Shown here: one piece after another, positions 1 to 8,336 of the stretch | How positions within the stretch are numbered: the first letter of the stretch is position 1 | Layout: each line of letters starts with the position of its first letter | NCBI RefSeq assembly: GCF_016907815.1 | Contig: NZ_JAFBCQ010000001.1 | Coordinates: 3,224,001-3,288,000 of the forward strand | Direction of reading: 5' to 3' | DNA from: Microbacterium aurum | GTDB lineage: Bacteria > Actinomycetota > Actinomycetes > Actinomycetales > Microbacteriaceae | Length of the DNA stretch: 64,000 nt | Notes under the pieces: model-generated | The model's database searches: none | What the model saw: only the letters and a program-made list of their open reading frames with translations | Told to the model about the DNA's origin: nothing | Program-made: the position numbers and the translations under genes

Positions 1-585
1 CCCCTCGGCCTGCGCGCTCGCCTGCAGGGCCGCGCCGCCACTGAACGCGAGCAGGAACCGCTTGTCCTGGAACGTCGTGATCGCGAGGTTCAACGGCTGT
101 CCCGCCGCCAGCAGCGCCTGCGCATCACCCTGCGCACGCACGAACAGCTGTCCCTGCAGCGCCTGCCGCATGACGTTCATGATGTCGGTGTTCTGCGGCT
201 TCTCCGGGAGAGCCGCCAGCGCGGCCTGCACGAGGGTGTTGTCGACGAGCCCGGGCACCGTCGGCTGCGGTGCCGGCGCGGTCGCCGGCGGCCGGCGCAC
301 CGGGGCCGCAGGCGCCGCCGAATCCGCAAGCGCGCCAGGCGCTGCCGGAGCCGCCGCGGCCGGCGCCGCCGAATCCGCAAGCGCGCCAGGCGCGCCAGGC
401 GCTGCCGGAGCCGCCGCGGCCGGCGGGGCCCCGAACGTGGAGACCGAGATGCCGACGTGGGGCACGTGCTCCTCGCCGGCGTGCGCGTCGACGGTCTCCT
501 CGACGGCGTCGGATGCCGCCTCCGGCACCGCCTCGGGAGAGACACCGTCGGCGGGCGTGCGCTTGCCGCGCGAGAAGAAGGCCAT
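1..585 (-). CDS. SseB-family protein, C-terminus cut by window edge
   Basis: The minus-strand frame is open from an ATG at 585 to the window edge (195 codons), so the C-terminus is missing. After the start MAFFSRGKRTP comes an Ala/Pro-rich low-complexity stretch (about residues 55-100) and then a folded part (about 110-195) with LPEKPQNTDIM, GQLFVRAQG and TTFQDKRFLLAFSG, the pattern of the SseB N-terminal domain. The family is widespread but its role is poorly defined. The gene follows pcrA on the same strand after 38 bases. A TAGGCT box 7 nt before the ATG suggests its own leaderless promoter. Family assignment is by pattern only. Confidence 0.6.
   Translation of the reverse strand, partial: MAFFSRGKRTPADGVSPEAVPEAASDAVEETVDAHAGEEHVPHVGISVSTFGAPPAAAAPAAPGAPGALADSAAPAAAAPAAPGALADSAAPAAPVRRPPATAPAPQPTVPGLVDNTLVQAALAALPEKPQNTDIMNVMRQALQGQLFVRAQGDAQALLAAGQPLNLAITTFQDKRFLLAFSGGAALQASAQAEG
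311..420. repeat. Imperfect tandem repeat of about 51 bp inside the SseB-like gene
   Basis: Two adjacent copies share the core GGCGCCGCCGAATCCGCAAG followed by GCGCCAGGCGCTGCCGGAG. The second copy carries an extra 9 bp (GCGCCAGGC), so the reading frame is kept. It encodes the Ala/Pro linker (two GALADSAAPA blocks) between the N-terminus and the folded domain. Copy number could vary between strains. Confidence 0.7.
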
Positions 586-592
586 GCCTGTC

Positions 593-598
593 AGCCTA
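593..598 (-). promoter_or_regulatory. Leaderless-type -10 box TAGGCT, SseB-like gene
   Basis: TAGGCT on the minus strand, 7 nt before the ATG at 585, as expected if transcription starts at the start codon. Confidence 0.55.
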
Positions 599-623
599 AC
601 CGCGGCATCCGGGACGGCGTCGG

Positions 624-3035
624 TCAGAGCTTCTCGATCGGCGCGATCTTGATGAGGAGCTTCTTCTGTCCGGCGCGGTCGAACCGCACGTGCGCGACGC
701 GCTTCGGGCCTTCGCCGGTGATCTGGTCGACGCGGCCCTCGCCGAAGTCGTCGTGGCGGATGCGGTCACCGGGGACGAGTTCGAGGTCGCCGTTGTCGCG
801 CACCTTCGCGGGGATGCGGTTGGCGAACTTCGTGAGGTCGCCCGCGGGCCGCTCCCGCCGCGGCAGCGGCACCAGGTCGTCGCCGTACCGCGAGCCGCCG
901 CCGTGACCAGCGCCGCCGAAGCCGCCCGGGCGCCGCGCGTTGAGCGCGCGGGACTGTGACCCCCCGCGGGAGTTGACGTCGCCCGGCGACTGCCGCCAGT
1001 CGATGAGGTCGTGGGGGATCTCCTGCAGGAACCGGCTCGGCATGGCCACCGAGACCTCGCCGAACTGCGCGCGGGTCATCGCGAGCGACAGGTGCAGGCG
1101 CTTGCGCGCACGCGTCAGCGCGACGTAGAACAGCCGCCGCTCCTCCTGCGGGCCGCCCGGCTCCCCCGCGGAGATCCGATGCGGGATCAGGTCTTCTTCG
1201 ACGCCCGTCACGAACACGGCGTCGTACTCCAGGCCCTTCGCCGTGTGCATCGTCATCAGCGACACCGAGCCGGACGCGTCGGCGAGATCGTCGGCATCCG
1301 ACACCAGGGCGACCTCGGTCAGGAAGTCGAGGATGGTGCCCTCAGGGTTGTTGCGGGCGAACTCGCGCGTGACGGCGAGGAGCTCGTCGAGGTTCTCGAC
1401 GCGTGCCTCGTCCTGCGGGTCCTTCGACATCCGCAGGGCGTCGTAGTAGCCCGACTTGTTCAGCAGCAGGCTGAGGCCCTCGGTCACCGCCGTCGGCGGG
1501 GCGACTTCGCCGGAGCTCGGCAGCATGAGGGCCGTCGCCTCGGCCAGCACCGCGTCGAGCTGCGCGATCGCGGCCTGGATCTTCGGGCCGACGCCGAGCG
1601 CCGACGCGTTGGCGAGCGCTTCGCGGAACGTGATGCCCTCCTCCGCGGCGTACCGCGCGATCGAGGTCTCGGTGACGTCGCCGATCCCGCGACGCGGCTT
1701 GTTCAGGATGCGGCGGACGCTCAGCTCGTCGGCGGGGTTCGCGACAGCGATCAGGTACGCCAGGGCGTCCTTGATCTCCGCACGCTCGTAGAACTTCGTG
1801 CCGCCCATGATCTTGTACGGCACGGCGGAGCGGATGAGGATCTCCTCCAGCGCGCGCGACTGCGAATTGGTCCGGTAGAAGACCGCCATGTCGCCATAGG
1901 CGAGCCCGGCACGGTGCAGCGCCTCGACCTCGTCGGCGACGAACTGCGCCTCGTCGTGCTGCGAGTAGCCGGTGAAGCCGACGATCTTCTCGCCGGCGCC
2001 GACATCGGTCCACAGCTTCTTGTCCTTGCGGTCGTAGTTGTTGCTGATGACGGCGTTCGCGGCGCTGAGGATGTTCTGCGTCGAGCGGTAGTTCTGCTCG
2101 AGCAGCACGACCTTGGCGCCCGGATAGTCGCGCTCGAACTCGGTGATGTTGCGGATGTCCGCCCCGCGGAACGCATAGATCGACTGGTCGGAGTCGCCGA
2201 CGACCGTGAGCGATGCCCCCTCCGTTTCATCCAGGAGCGCGCCCACGTCCTCGATGGGCCGGGTGAGCTCGTGGATGAGCGCGTACTGGGCGTGGTTGGT
2301 GTCCTGGTACTCGTCGACGAGGATGTGGCGGAACCGCTTGCGGTAGACGTCGGCGACGTGCGGGAAGGCGCGGAACAGGTACACCGTCTGGGCGATGAGG
2401 TCGTCGAAGTCGAACGCGTTCGCGCGCTGCAGTGAACGCTGGTAGTCCGCGAAGATCTCGGCGAACAGGCGCTCGGCCGGGTCGCTGAGGTTCGCCGTTC
2501 GGGCGAACGACTCGGCATCCGCCAGCTCGTTCTTGAGCTTCGAGATGCGTCCCTGGACGGATGCCGGGGTCAGCCCGAACGCGTCGGCCTCGTACTGCTT
2601 GACGAGTCGCTTGATGAGCGCCCGCGAGTCGCCGGAGTCGTAGATCGTGAAGCTCTTCGTGAAGCCGAACTGCTCGGCCTCGCGGCGGAGGATCCGCACG
2701 CACGCGGAGTGGAAGGTCGAGATCCACATGCCCTGCGCCGTGTCGCCGATGAGCTGCTGCACGCGCTCGCGCATCTCGCCAGCCGCCTTGTTGGTGAAGG
2801 TGATCGCGAGGATCTGGCTCGGCCACGCCTCGCGCGAGCGCAGCAGCGACGCGATGCGGCGCGTGAGGACGCTCGTCTTGCCCGAGCCGGCCCCCGCGAC
2901 GATGAGGAGCGCCGGGCCGCGGTAGGTGACGGCCTCGCGCTGCTGCGGATTCAGACCCGCGAGCAGGTCCTCGTCGGGGCGGGCGGCGTCCGGGTTCGGG
3001 ATGCCGACGATGACGGGCTTGATGGGGTCTGGCAT
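624..3035 (-). CDS. pcrA: ATP-dependent DNA helicase PcrA/UvrD
   Basis: This 803-residue protein has all superfamily 1A helicase motifs in order: Walker A GAGSGKT (about residue 50), TFTNKAAGEMRERV, DEYQDTNHAQY (Walker B), GDSDQSIYAFRGAD, QNYRSTQNIL, MHTAKGLEYDAVF and VALTRARKRL. A C-terminal Tudor-like region (GDRIRHDDFGEGRV...IAPIEKL) is typical of PcrA. It unwinds DNA 3'-5' in repair and clears RecA and stalled transcription complexes. The length is normal for actinobacterial PcrA. ATG at 3035 is preceded by a TAGACT box (3045-3050), 9 nt upstream. The SseB-like gene follows downstream. Confidence 0.95.
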   Translation of the reverse strand: MPDPIKPVIVGIPNPDAARPDEDLLAGLNPQQREAVTYRGPALLIVAGAGSGKTSVLTRRIASLLRSREAWPSQILAITFTNKAAGEMRERVQQLIGDTAQGMWISTFHSACVRILRREAEQFGFTKSFTIYDSGDSRALIKRLVKQYEADAFGLTPASVQGRISKLKNELADAESFARTANLSDPAERLFAEIFADYQRSLQRANAFDFDDLIAQTVYLFRAFPHVADVYRKRFRHILVDEYQDTNHAQYALIHELTRPIEDVGALLDETEGASLTVVGDSDQSIYAFRGADIRNITEFERDYPGAKVVLLEQNYRSTQNILSAANAVISNNYDRKDKKLWTDVGAGEKIVGFTGYSQHDEAQFVADEVEALHRAGLAYGDMAVFYRTNSQSRALEEILIRSAVPYKIMGGTKFYERAEIKDALAYLIAVANPADELSVRRILNKPRRGIGDVTETSIARYAAEEGITFREALANASALGVGPKIQAAIAQLDAVLAEATALMLPSSGEVAPPTAVTEGLSLLLNKSGYYDALRMSKDPQDEARVENLDELLAVTREFARNNPEGTILDFLTEVALVSDADDLADASGSVSLMTMHTAKGLEYDAVFVTGVEEDLIPHRISAGEPGGPQEERRLFYVALTRARKRLHLSLAMTRAQFGEVSVAMPSRFLQEIPHDLIDWRQSPGDVNSRGGSQSRALNARRPGGFGGAGHGGGSRYGDDLVPLPRRERPAGDLTKFANRIPAKVRDNGDLELVPGDRIRHDDFGEGRVDQITGEGPKRVAHVRFDRAGQKKLLIKIAPIEKL

Positions 3036-3044
3036 GGCCCGTCA

Positions 3045-3050
3045 AGTCTA
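3045..3050 (-). promoter_or_regulatory. pcrA: -10 box TAGACT of pcrA
   Basis: TAGACT, 9 nt before the ATG at 3035; leaderless or with a leader of a few bases. Confidence 0.45.
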
Positions 3051-3126
3051 GGCTCGCGCACCGACACTCGCGGGCGTGCTCCGCGTGGACGACCGGGGCT
3101 CACTGCCCCCGCGCGCGCCGATGTGC

Positions 3127-3786
3127 TCAGAGCAGCCGGCGCTCGCTCGCCCAGGCCGTCAGCTCGTGCCGCGACGACAGCTGGAGCTTGCGCAGCACGG
3201 CCGAGACGTGCGTCTCGACGGTCTTGATCGAGATGAACAGCGCGGCGGCCACCTCTTTATAGGCGTAGCCGCGCGCGATGAGGCGCATGACCTCCTGCTC
3301 GCGGGCGGACAGGCGGTCGAGCTCATCGCCGGCGGCCGCCGTCTCCCCCGCGACGGCGCCGAACGCGTCCAGCACGAACCCCGCGAGGCGGGGCGAGAAC
3401 ACCGCGTCGCCGCCGGCGACGGCGCGCACGGCGCGGCTCACCTCGACGCCGGACGATCCCTTCGTGATGTAACCGCGGGCGCCCGCGCGGATGACGCGGA
3501 CGACGTCCTCCGCGGCATCCGACACGCTCAACGCCAGGAACCGCGTGGCGACGCCCGCCGACGCCCGGATGACCTCCTCGCCGCCCGTCGCGTCGAGCCC
3601 CGAGCCGCCCGGCAGGTGCACGTCGAGCAGCACGACGTCGGGACGGGTCTCGGCGATGACCGCGATCGCGGCGGGCACGTCGGCGGCCTCGCCGACGACG
3701 GCGACGGACTCATCGAGGTCGCTGCGCAGCCCCGAACGGAAGATCGAGTGGTCGTCGACGATCACGACCCGGATGGACTCAGCCAC
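3127..3786 (-). CDS. NarL/LuxR-family response regulator
   Basis: The protein has 219 residues from a GTG at 3786 that overlaps the stop of the upstream kinase by 8 bases. A longer open frame upstream runs into kinase coding sequence and is rejected. The receiver domain (about 5-120) has the acidic pair D11/D12, phospho-acceptor D55 (VVLLDVHLPGG), a switch Ser (LALSVSD) and Lys (YITKGSS). The C-terminal helix-turn-helix (about 155-215) reads LSAREQEVMRLIARGYAYKE...VETHVSAVLRKL. It probably controls envelope-stress genes together with the adjacent PspC sensor kinase. Confidence 0.93.
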   Translation of the reverse strand: MAESIRVVIVDDHSIFRSGLRSDLDESVAVVGEAADVPAAIAVIAETRPDVVLLDVHLPGGSGLDATGGEEVIRASAGVATRFLALSVSDAAEDVVRVIRAGARGYITKGSSGVEVSRAVRAVAGGDAVFSPRLAGFVLDAFGAVAGETAAAGDELDRLSAREQEVMRLIARGYAYKEVAAALFISIKTVETHVSAVLRKLQLSSRHELTAWASERRLL

Positions 3787-5047
3787 GGCCGTCCCCGAAG
3801 CTCTGGGTGGGGGCCGGGTACTGCAGGTGCACCTCGGTGCCGCCGGGACCGGAGCGGAGGTTCGCGATGCCGCCGGCGCGACGCATCCGCCCGATGACGG
3901 ACTGGCGGATGCCGAGGCGGTCATCCGGCACGGCACCGACATCGAACCCCGCGCCGCGGTCGCGGATATAGACGTCGACGCCGTGCTGGCCGCCCTCGAT
4001 GTACACCGACACCTCCCCGCCGGCGTGACGCGCGGCGTTGAGCATCGCCTCGCGGGCCGCCGCGGCGACCTCGCCGCTCGCGCGCTCGGTCGATGCGCCG
4101 GCGGCTACGACGTCGATGCGCACGGGATAGTCGAGTTCGAGCGCGCCGGCGTAATCGCGGAGGTCGGTCGCGAGGTCGCTGTCGGCGGGCTGGTCGCCGT
4201 CGTAGAGCCACGCGCGCAGCTCCCGCTCCTGCGCCCGGGCGAGGCGCGCCGCCTCGCTCGAGACGCCCGCCCGGTTCTGGATGAGGGCCAGGGTCTGCAG
4301 CACGGAGTCATGCAGGTGAGCGGCCATCTCGGCGCGCTGCTCCTCCCGGATGCGCTTGACGCGTTCGCCGGACAGCTCCCGGAAGCGCTCCACGAGCGTC
4401 GACGAGAGGACGAGCAGGATGCCGACGGTCGGGACAAGTGTGCCGACCAGCGTCTGCAGCGGCGGGCCGCCCACCCAGACACCGGCGACGAGGCATCCGG
4501 TCAGGAGCACGATCGCGCCGGCACGCGTCCACATCGCATGACGCGGTCCGCGTGCCGTGTCGGCGCGATCGACGAACCCCGCCCACAGCCCGGCCGCGGT
4601 CGCGGAGGCGACGGTGACGACGACGGCCGCGAGCGCCCGCGGCCGGATGGACGGCCCCCAGCCCCAGGCGGCCAGTTCGCCGAGCGCCTGGAGCGCGACG
4701 ATGAAGGCGGCTCCGGCGAGGGCGAGGAGGATCCACGCGACCGGCCACGACCGGGTCGGCGCGCTCTCGCCCGGCTCCCACGGCATGAACGCCCAGCACC
4801 ACAGATAGAGCAGGATGCCGGCCCCCGCGAACAGCGAGAGCACGACGAACAGGGCGCGCACCGCCCACACAGGCGCACCGAGGTGCCGCGCCAGTCCCGC
4901 CGAGACCCCCGAAACGGCGCATTCGCGAGCGCGCTGGAGCGGCAGCCGCGCGGCCGGCGCGGCGCGGGGCGGGCGCGGCGGCTTGACGGGCCGCGCCGGG
5001 CGCGCCGGCGGCACGGGGCGCGGGGCCGGCGACGCGGAGGTGGACAT
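3779..5047 (-). CDS. PspC-domain sensor histidine kinase
   Basis: About 422 residues. A Pro/Arg-rich N-terminus is followed by a PspC domain (GVSAGLARHLGAPVWAVRALF, one membrane segment), further membrane segments, a HisKA_3-type dimerisation region with the phospho-acceptor in HLHDSVLQTLALIQ, and a HATPase (REAMLNAARHAG, DRGAGFDVGAVPDDRLGIRQSV, GPGGTEVHL). Actinobacterial PspC kinases sense envelope stress, in the manner of LiaS or DesK. Starts at 5047 (ATG), 5056 (ATG) and 5059 (GTG) lie in one frame; I chose 5047, none having a strong ribosome site. It is translationally coupled to the response regulator and divergent from another PspC gene. Confidence 0.9.
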   Translation of the reverse strand: MSTSASPAPRPVPPARPARPVKPPRPPRAAPAARLPLQRARECAVSGVSAGLARHLGAPVWAVRALFVVLSLFAGAGILLYLWCWAFMPWEPGESAPTRSWPVAWILLALAGAAFIVALQALGELAAWGWGPSIRPRALAAVVVTVASATAAGLWAGFVDRADTARGPRHAMWTRAGAIVLLTGCLVAGVWVGGPPLQTLVGTLVPTVGILLVLSSTLVERFRELSGERVKRIREEQRAEMAAHLHDSVLQTLALIQNRAGVSSEAARLARAQERELRAWLYDGDQPADSDLATDLRDYAGALELDYPVRIDVVAAGASTERASGEVAAAAREAMLNAARHAGGEVSVYIEGGQHGVDVYIRDRGAGFDVGAVPDDRLGIRQSVIGRMRRAGGIANLRSGPGGTEVHLQYPAPTQSFGDGRG

Positions 5048-5163
5048 GCCGCCCATCACATCACACCGGGAGCGCGGACCCCTATGCCGAGCGATCGGAA
5101 TCAGGGTCCGCTCAGGGGTTCACCGGATGGCGGGCGCCGGGCGGCCCGGGCGAGGATCGAGGC

Positions 5164-6816
5164 ATGACCACCCCCCTCTCCGATCCCGGTCCTCCTCCCG
5201 TGCCGCCGACCGCGGCGACGGCCGCCCGCGCGCCGTTCGGCGACCGCTTCTTCGCGTGGACGGCGGGGCTCGGGATCGTCCGCGGCGACGGCTGGATCGG
5301 CGGGGTCGCGGCGGGCATCGCCGCGCGACTGCGTGTCGACCCGCTGATCGTCCGCGGCATCCTGGTCGTGATCGGGCTCTTCGGCTTTCCGGTGCTGTTC
5401 CTCTACGCGGTCGCGTGGGCGCTCCTGCCGAACCTCGACGGCGACATCCCGCTGCAGTATGCGCTGCGCGGCATGTTCGTGCCGGCGCACCTCGGGATTC
5501 TGGCGTTCGCCGTCCTCGGCCTGGTGCCGGCGCCGGTGCCGCTCTTCGTGGGGCTGCCGACGATCTGGAGCGTCGCCGGCTCCAGCGGCGGTCTTGCAGC
5601 CGTGATGGCGCTCGCGTTCGTCGTCGGCGTCGCCATCGTCGGCGCGCTGGTCTTCCTCATCGTGCGCGCGGCCCGCTCCGCGTCGCACGCCACCGACCCG
5701 GCCGTCGCGTCGGAGCAGCGAACGGCTTCCGCTGCTCCCGTGACCCCGGACTCGTCCGCCGCCGCGCCCGGTTCGGGTCCGGACGCCGCGCCCGCGGACG
5801 ACGAGGGGGCGGATGCCGCCGGCTTCGCCGCATCCGCCCCCTCCCCCTCCCCGGGGTCGTTGGCCGAGCCCACCCAGTCGTTGAGCGACGACTCGGATCG
5901 CACCCGGTCGTTGAGCGAGCGAGGAACGAGCGAGACGAAACGCCCCGACCCCGACACCGACGCCTACGCCGCCTGGCGCGAGCAGCACGCCGCATGGAAG
6001 GTGCAGGACGACGCCTGGCGGCGGCAGCAGCAGGATGCCGCGCGTGCCGCCCGCGACCAGGCGCGCCGCGAGCGGCATGCGCACGCCGCGGCTTTCACAG
6101 CGGAGGCCGCCGAGCGCCGCCGCATCCGCCGCCTGACCGCGCCGCGCACGCCGTTCGCCTACGTCGCAACGGTGCTCGGCATCGCGGTCGTCGCGGGTGC
6201 CCTGGTCGCCGTGACCAGCGACGCGGAGCTCGCCGGGGCGCTCGGCCTGTTCGTCGGGGCGCTCGTCGTGGCGCTCGGAATGGTCACCGCCGGCATCGTG
6301 CGGCGCCGCAGCGGATTCCTCGCGTTCGTGACCATCGCCCTTTCAGCCGGGGGCTTGGCCGCGACGGCGGCGCCGGCGGTCGCCGCCCTGCACCTCGGGG
6401 GCTACGGGATCTCGAACGTCGGACCCGAGCGCTGGCCCGCCGCGGCACCCTTTGTTCAGCCCTGGGGGGACCTGTCCATCTCGCTCAGCGGAACCGACTC
6501 CCCCACCGAGCCGATTCATGTCGAGAAGGGCTCAGGAGGAACGACCGTCTGGGTGGATGCGGACGTGACCGTGCACCTGGACATCCGTGGCGGGGCAGGG
6601 ACCGTTTACACGAACGCGAGCGCCGGGGAGTCGATCGACGTGAGCGAGGTTCCCGGGGCCGTGAGCAGTAGCATGCCCAACGGCGCCCCCCGCGTCGTCG
6701 CGACGATCCCGGCATCCGTCGACGAGAGCGAAGACATCACCGACCAGACCCTCGTGATCGATCAGCGATCGGGATGGATCGAGATCCTGCAGTGGCAATC
6801 GGAGGACGCACAGTGA
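5164..6816 (+). CDS. PspC-domain, LiaF-like multi-pass membrane protein
   Basis: 550 residues. The N-terminal PspC domain (about 35-95: GDGWIGGVAAGIAARL...VRGILVVIGLFGFPVLFLYAVAWALLP) is followed by membrane helices, a long low-complexity and charged cytoplasmic stretch (about 175-320, with a coiled-coil-like WREQHAAWKVQDDAWRRQQQ), four more hydrophobic segments and a C-terminal beta-rich domain reminiscent of LiaF. It sits divergent from the PspC kinase, so the two promoters share 116 bp. Part of the linker (SLSERGTSETKRP) is encoded by a dispersed repeat at 5905-5942. Probable role: signal input or brake for the neighbouring two-component system (inference). Confidence 0.85.
   Translation: MTTPLSDPGPPPVPPTAATAARAPFGDRFFAWTAGLGIVRGDGWIGGVAAGIAARLRVDPLIVRGILVVIGLFGFPVLFLYAVAWALLPNLDGDIPLQYALRGMFVPAHLGILAFAVLGLVPAPVPLFVGLPTIWSVAGSSGGLAAVMALAFVVGVAIVGALVFLIVRAARSASHATDPAVASEQRTASAAPVTPDSSAAAPGSGPDAAPADDEGADAAGFAASAPSPSPGSLAEPTQSLSDDSDRTRSLSERGTSETKRPDPDTDAYAAWREQHAAWKVQDDAWRRQQQDAARAARDQARRERHAHAAAFTAEAAERRRIRRLTAPRTPFAYVATVLGIAVVAGALVAVTSDAELAGALGLFVGALVVALGMVTAGIVRRRSGFLAFVTIALSAGGLAATAAPAVAALHLGGYGISNVGPERWPAAAPFVQPWGDLSISLSGTDSPTEPIHVEKGSGGTTVWVDADVTVHLDIRGGAGTVYTNASAGESIDVSEVPGAVSSSMPNGAPRVVATIPASVDESEDITDQTLVIDQRSGWIEILQWQSEDAQ
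5905..5942 (+). repeat. Dispersed repeat GGTCGTTGAGCGAGC... inside a coding region
   Basis: The run beginning CCCGGTCGTTGAGCGAGC and ending AGCGAGACGAAACG matches an element I remember as widely dispersed in Microbacteriaceae genomes. Degenerate partial copies lie just upstream (5866-5890: GTCGTTGGCCGAG and GTCGTTGAGCGACGA). It is read in frame as RSLSERGTSETKR. A shorter copy is at 20412-20428 at the start of the SURF1 gene. Confidence 0.6.
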
Positions 6817-7181
6817 CCGACAACGACCAGACCCAGCCCCTGGGCGACCTCAGCGACCTCAACGATCTCGGCGACGCGGAGCCCACCCTCGCCGCGGAGC
6901 CCGCGCTCGCGACGGCGGAGCCGTCGGCGCCGACTCTCCGCCCCCGCACCCGCTGGGCCGGGATCGTCTGGGGGCTCGCCTTCGCGGTGCTCGCGGCCTG
7001 CGGGATCTGGCTCGCGTCCGGCGAGGGCCGCGTGGACGACCTCGTGTCATGGGTCCGGACGCTCTCCGCGACAACCGCCGTCGGCTACGGCGTGCTCGCG
7101 GTCGGTGCCCTGCTGCTGATCACCGGCGTGGTGGGGCTGCTCCGCCGCGCGCAGCGCGCCGTCGCCGCCCGCCGCGGCTGA
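6813..7181 (+). CDS. Small two-helix membrane protein of the PspC module
   Basis: 122 residues from a GTG whose GTGA overlaps the stop of the PspC protein by 4 bases, indicating translational coupling. The acidic N-terminus (TDNDQTQPLGDLSDLNDLGD) precedes two hydrophobic helices (WAGIVWGLAFAVLAACGIWL and GYGVLAVGALLLITGVVGLL) and a basic C-terminus. I recognise no named family. Its place suggests an accessory of the PspC stress module. Confidence 0.8.
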   Translation: MTDNDQTQPLGDLSDLNDLGDAEPTLAAEPALATAEPSAPTLRPRTRWAGIVWGLAFAVLAACGIWLASGEGRVDDLVSWVRTLSATTAVGYGVLAVGALLLITGVVGLLRRAQRAVAARRG

Positions 7182-7284
7182 ATCCACCTCGCGCCTTCAT
7201 ACGCGCGACGTATGGTGCGGCGGGCCGATCCGCGGCGCGTCGCAGGGCACGATCGTCCAGGTCGCGCTGAGCCGCACGATCGCG

Positions 7285-8070
7285 GTGGCCGATCCGAATG
7301 AGCGGCCCCCGGCATCCGAGGCGCCCGTCCTCGTGGAACTGCGCGCGCGGCTGAGCGATCTGGAAGCCGAACTCGCGCAGCGCACCGGCGAGGCCGACGA
7401 CCTGACCGCGGCGATGAGCACCCTCGGCTCCACCTGGCGCGACCGGCTCGCCGCGTGGGCCGCCGCTACGGCCGATGCGGCGGCCGCCGCGAATCCTCAT
7501 CCCGCGACCGCCCTGCCGGCCGTCACAGCGGCCCGGGACGGAGTCACCGCCGTCACGGATGCCTTCGGCGCGGATTCGCAGCAGGCGGTCACCGCACTGC
7601 GCGACGCCGTCGCGGTGGCGCAGGCCGAGGAGGCCGCGTGGCAGACGGCCGAGGCGGCGCGGCTCGCCGCGGAGGCAAGCCGCGCACCGGCCCGGCAATC
7701 CGGCGGCGGAGGCGGGTCGGGCGGCGGGGACGGCGGCGGCGCCGTATCGGGTACCGACCGCAGGAGCGAGCTGCTCTCGCTCGTGAATCAGGCGCGCGCC
7801 GAAGCGGGGCTGGGTGCGCTCAGCTCCAGCTCATCGCTCACCGGCACGAGCTGCGCCCAGTCGCAGTGGATGAACGACACCGGCACCTTCGCGCACGGCG
7901 CCACCAGCGGCTGGTCGGGCGAGAACATCGCGTACGGGTCCGCGTCGTCGCAGGCCGTCTTCACCGCGTGGATGAATTCCAGCGGTCACCGCGCCAACAT
8001 CCTCGGCACCGGTTTCACCCGAATGGGCGCCTGTCAGGTGGGCACGTACTGGACGCAGCAGTTCGGCTGA
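7285..8070 (+). CDS. CAP/SCP-domain protein without visible signal peptide
   Basis: 261 residues from a GTG at 7285, the only usable start after the in-frame stop at 7117. An Ala-rich helical, probably coiled-coil N-terminus (about 10-130) leads into a Gly-rich linker (about 137-150) and a C-terminal CAP domain (about 160-261) with CAP motifs GENIAYG and SGHRANILG. Most bacterial CAP proteins are secreted, yet no hydrophobic leader is visible at this N-terminus. The gene may have lost its 5' end, or the product may be cytoplasmic or exported another way. An inverted repeat CATACG-N5-CGTATG lies at 7198-7214 upstream. Confidence 0.8.
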   Translation: MADPNERPPASEAPVLVELRARLSDLEAELAQRTGEADDLTAAMSTLGSTWRDRLAAWAAATADAAAAANPHPATALPAVTAARDGVTAVTDAFGADSQQAVTALRDAVAVAQAEEAAWQTAEAARLAAEASRAPARQSGGGGGSGGGDGGGAVSGTDRRSELLSLVNQARAEAGLGALSSSSSLTGTSCAQSQWMNDTGTFAHGATSGWSGENIAYGSASSQAVFTAWMNSSGHRANILGTGFTRMGACQVGTYWTQQFG

Positions 8071-8162
8071 CCCCGCACGATGTCACCCTGCGACATACAC
8101 CGCAAGGAATCGTCATCCGCTCTGCAGACGCCGGCCCGTTTCGGCTTATGGTCGGAGGACAT

Positions 8163-8235
8163 CGCGGCGATCCGGGCGGTCCCGGGCACCGACTCATACC
8201 CGGTTGCGTTGCGGGTTCGACTCCCGCCGCCGTGT
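8163..8235 (+). tRNA. Divergent tRNA-Met-like gene or remnant (anticodon CAT)
   Basis: The sequence folds as a cloverleaf. The acceptor stem CGCGGCG/CGCCGTG (8163-8169 with 8228-8234) pairs all 7 positions including one G-U. The T arm GCGGG-TTCGACT-CCCGC (8211-8227) is canonical. The anticodon arm ACCGA-CTCATAC-CCGGT pairs 4 of 5 with CAT at 8195-8197. The D arm CCGGG-CGGT-CCCGG (8172-8185) is abnormal, with a 4-nt loop and no usual U8/A14 pattern, and the variable loop is 6 nt. No 3' CCA is encoded. It lies next to an IS in a decay zone, so it may be a degenerate tRNA left by an integrative element. Confidence 0.45.
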
Positions 8236-8328
8236 CGATGCGCGAACGGCTGCGATCCCAGTGTTTCCAGGGGATCGGGGCCGATTTGCCCCTCGTCGGC
8301 GATGAACGGGTTGGACACGCCTTGAAGC

Positions 8329-8336
8329 GACCAGGG
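8329..8336 (+). repeat. Target-site duplication, left copy (GACCAGGG)
   Basis: The 8-bp sequence GACCAGGG directly abuts the left end of the IS256 element. An identical copy at 9742-9749 abuts the right end. Eight to nine bp is the duplication size known for this family. Confidence 0.85.

Noticed and set aside
1011..2435. 474-codon open frame on the plus strand
   Set aside because: It lies antisense to pcrA, has no start context and shows Arg/Gly/Val-rich composition typical of shadow frames in GC-rich DNA.
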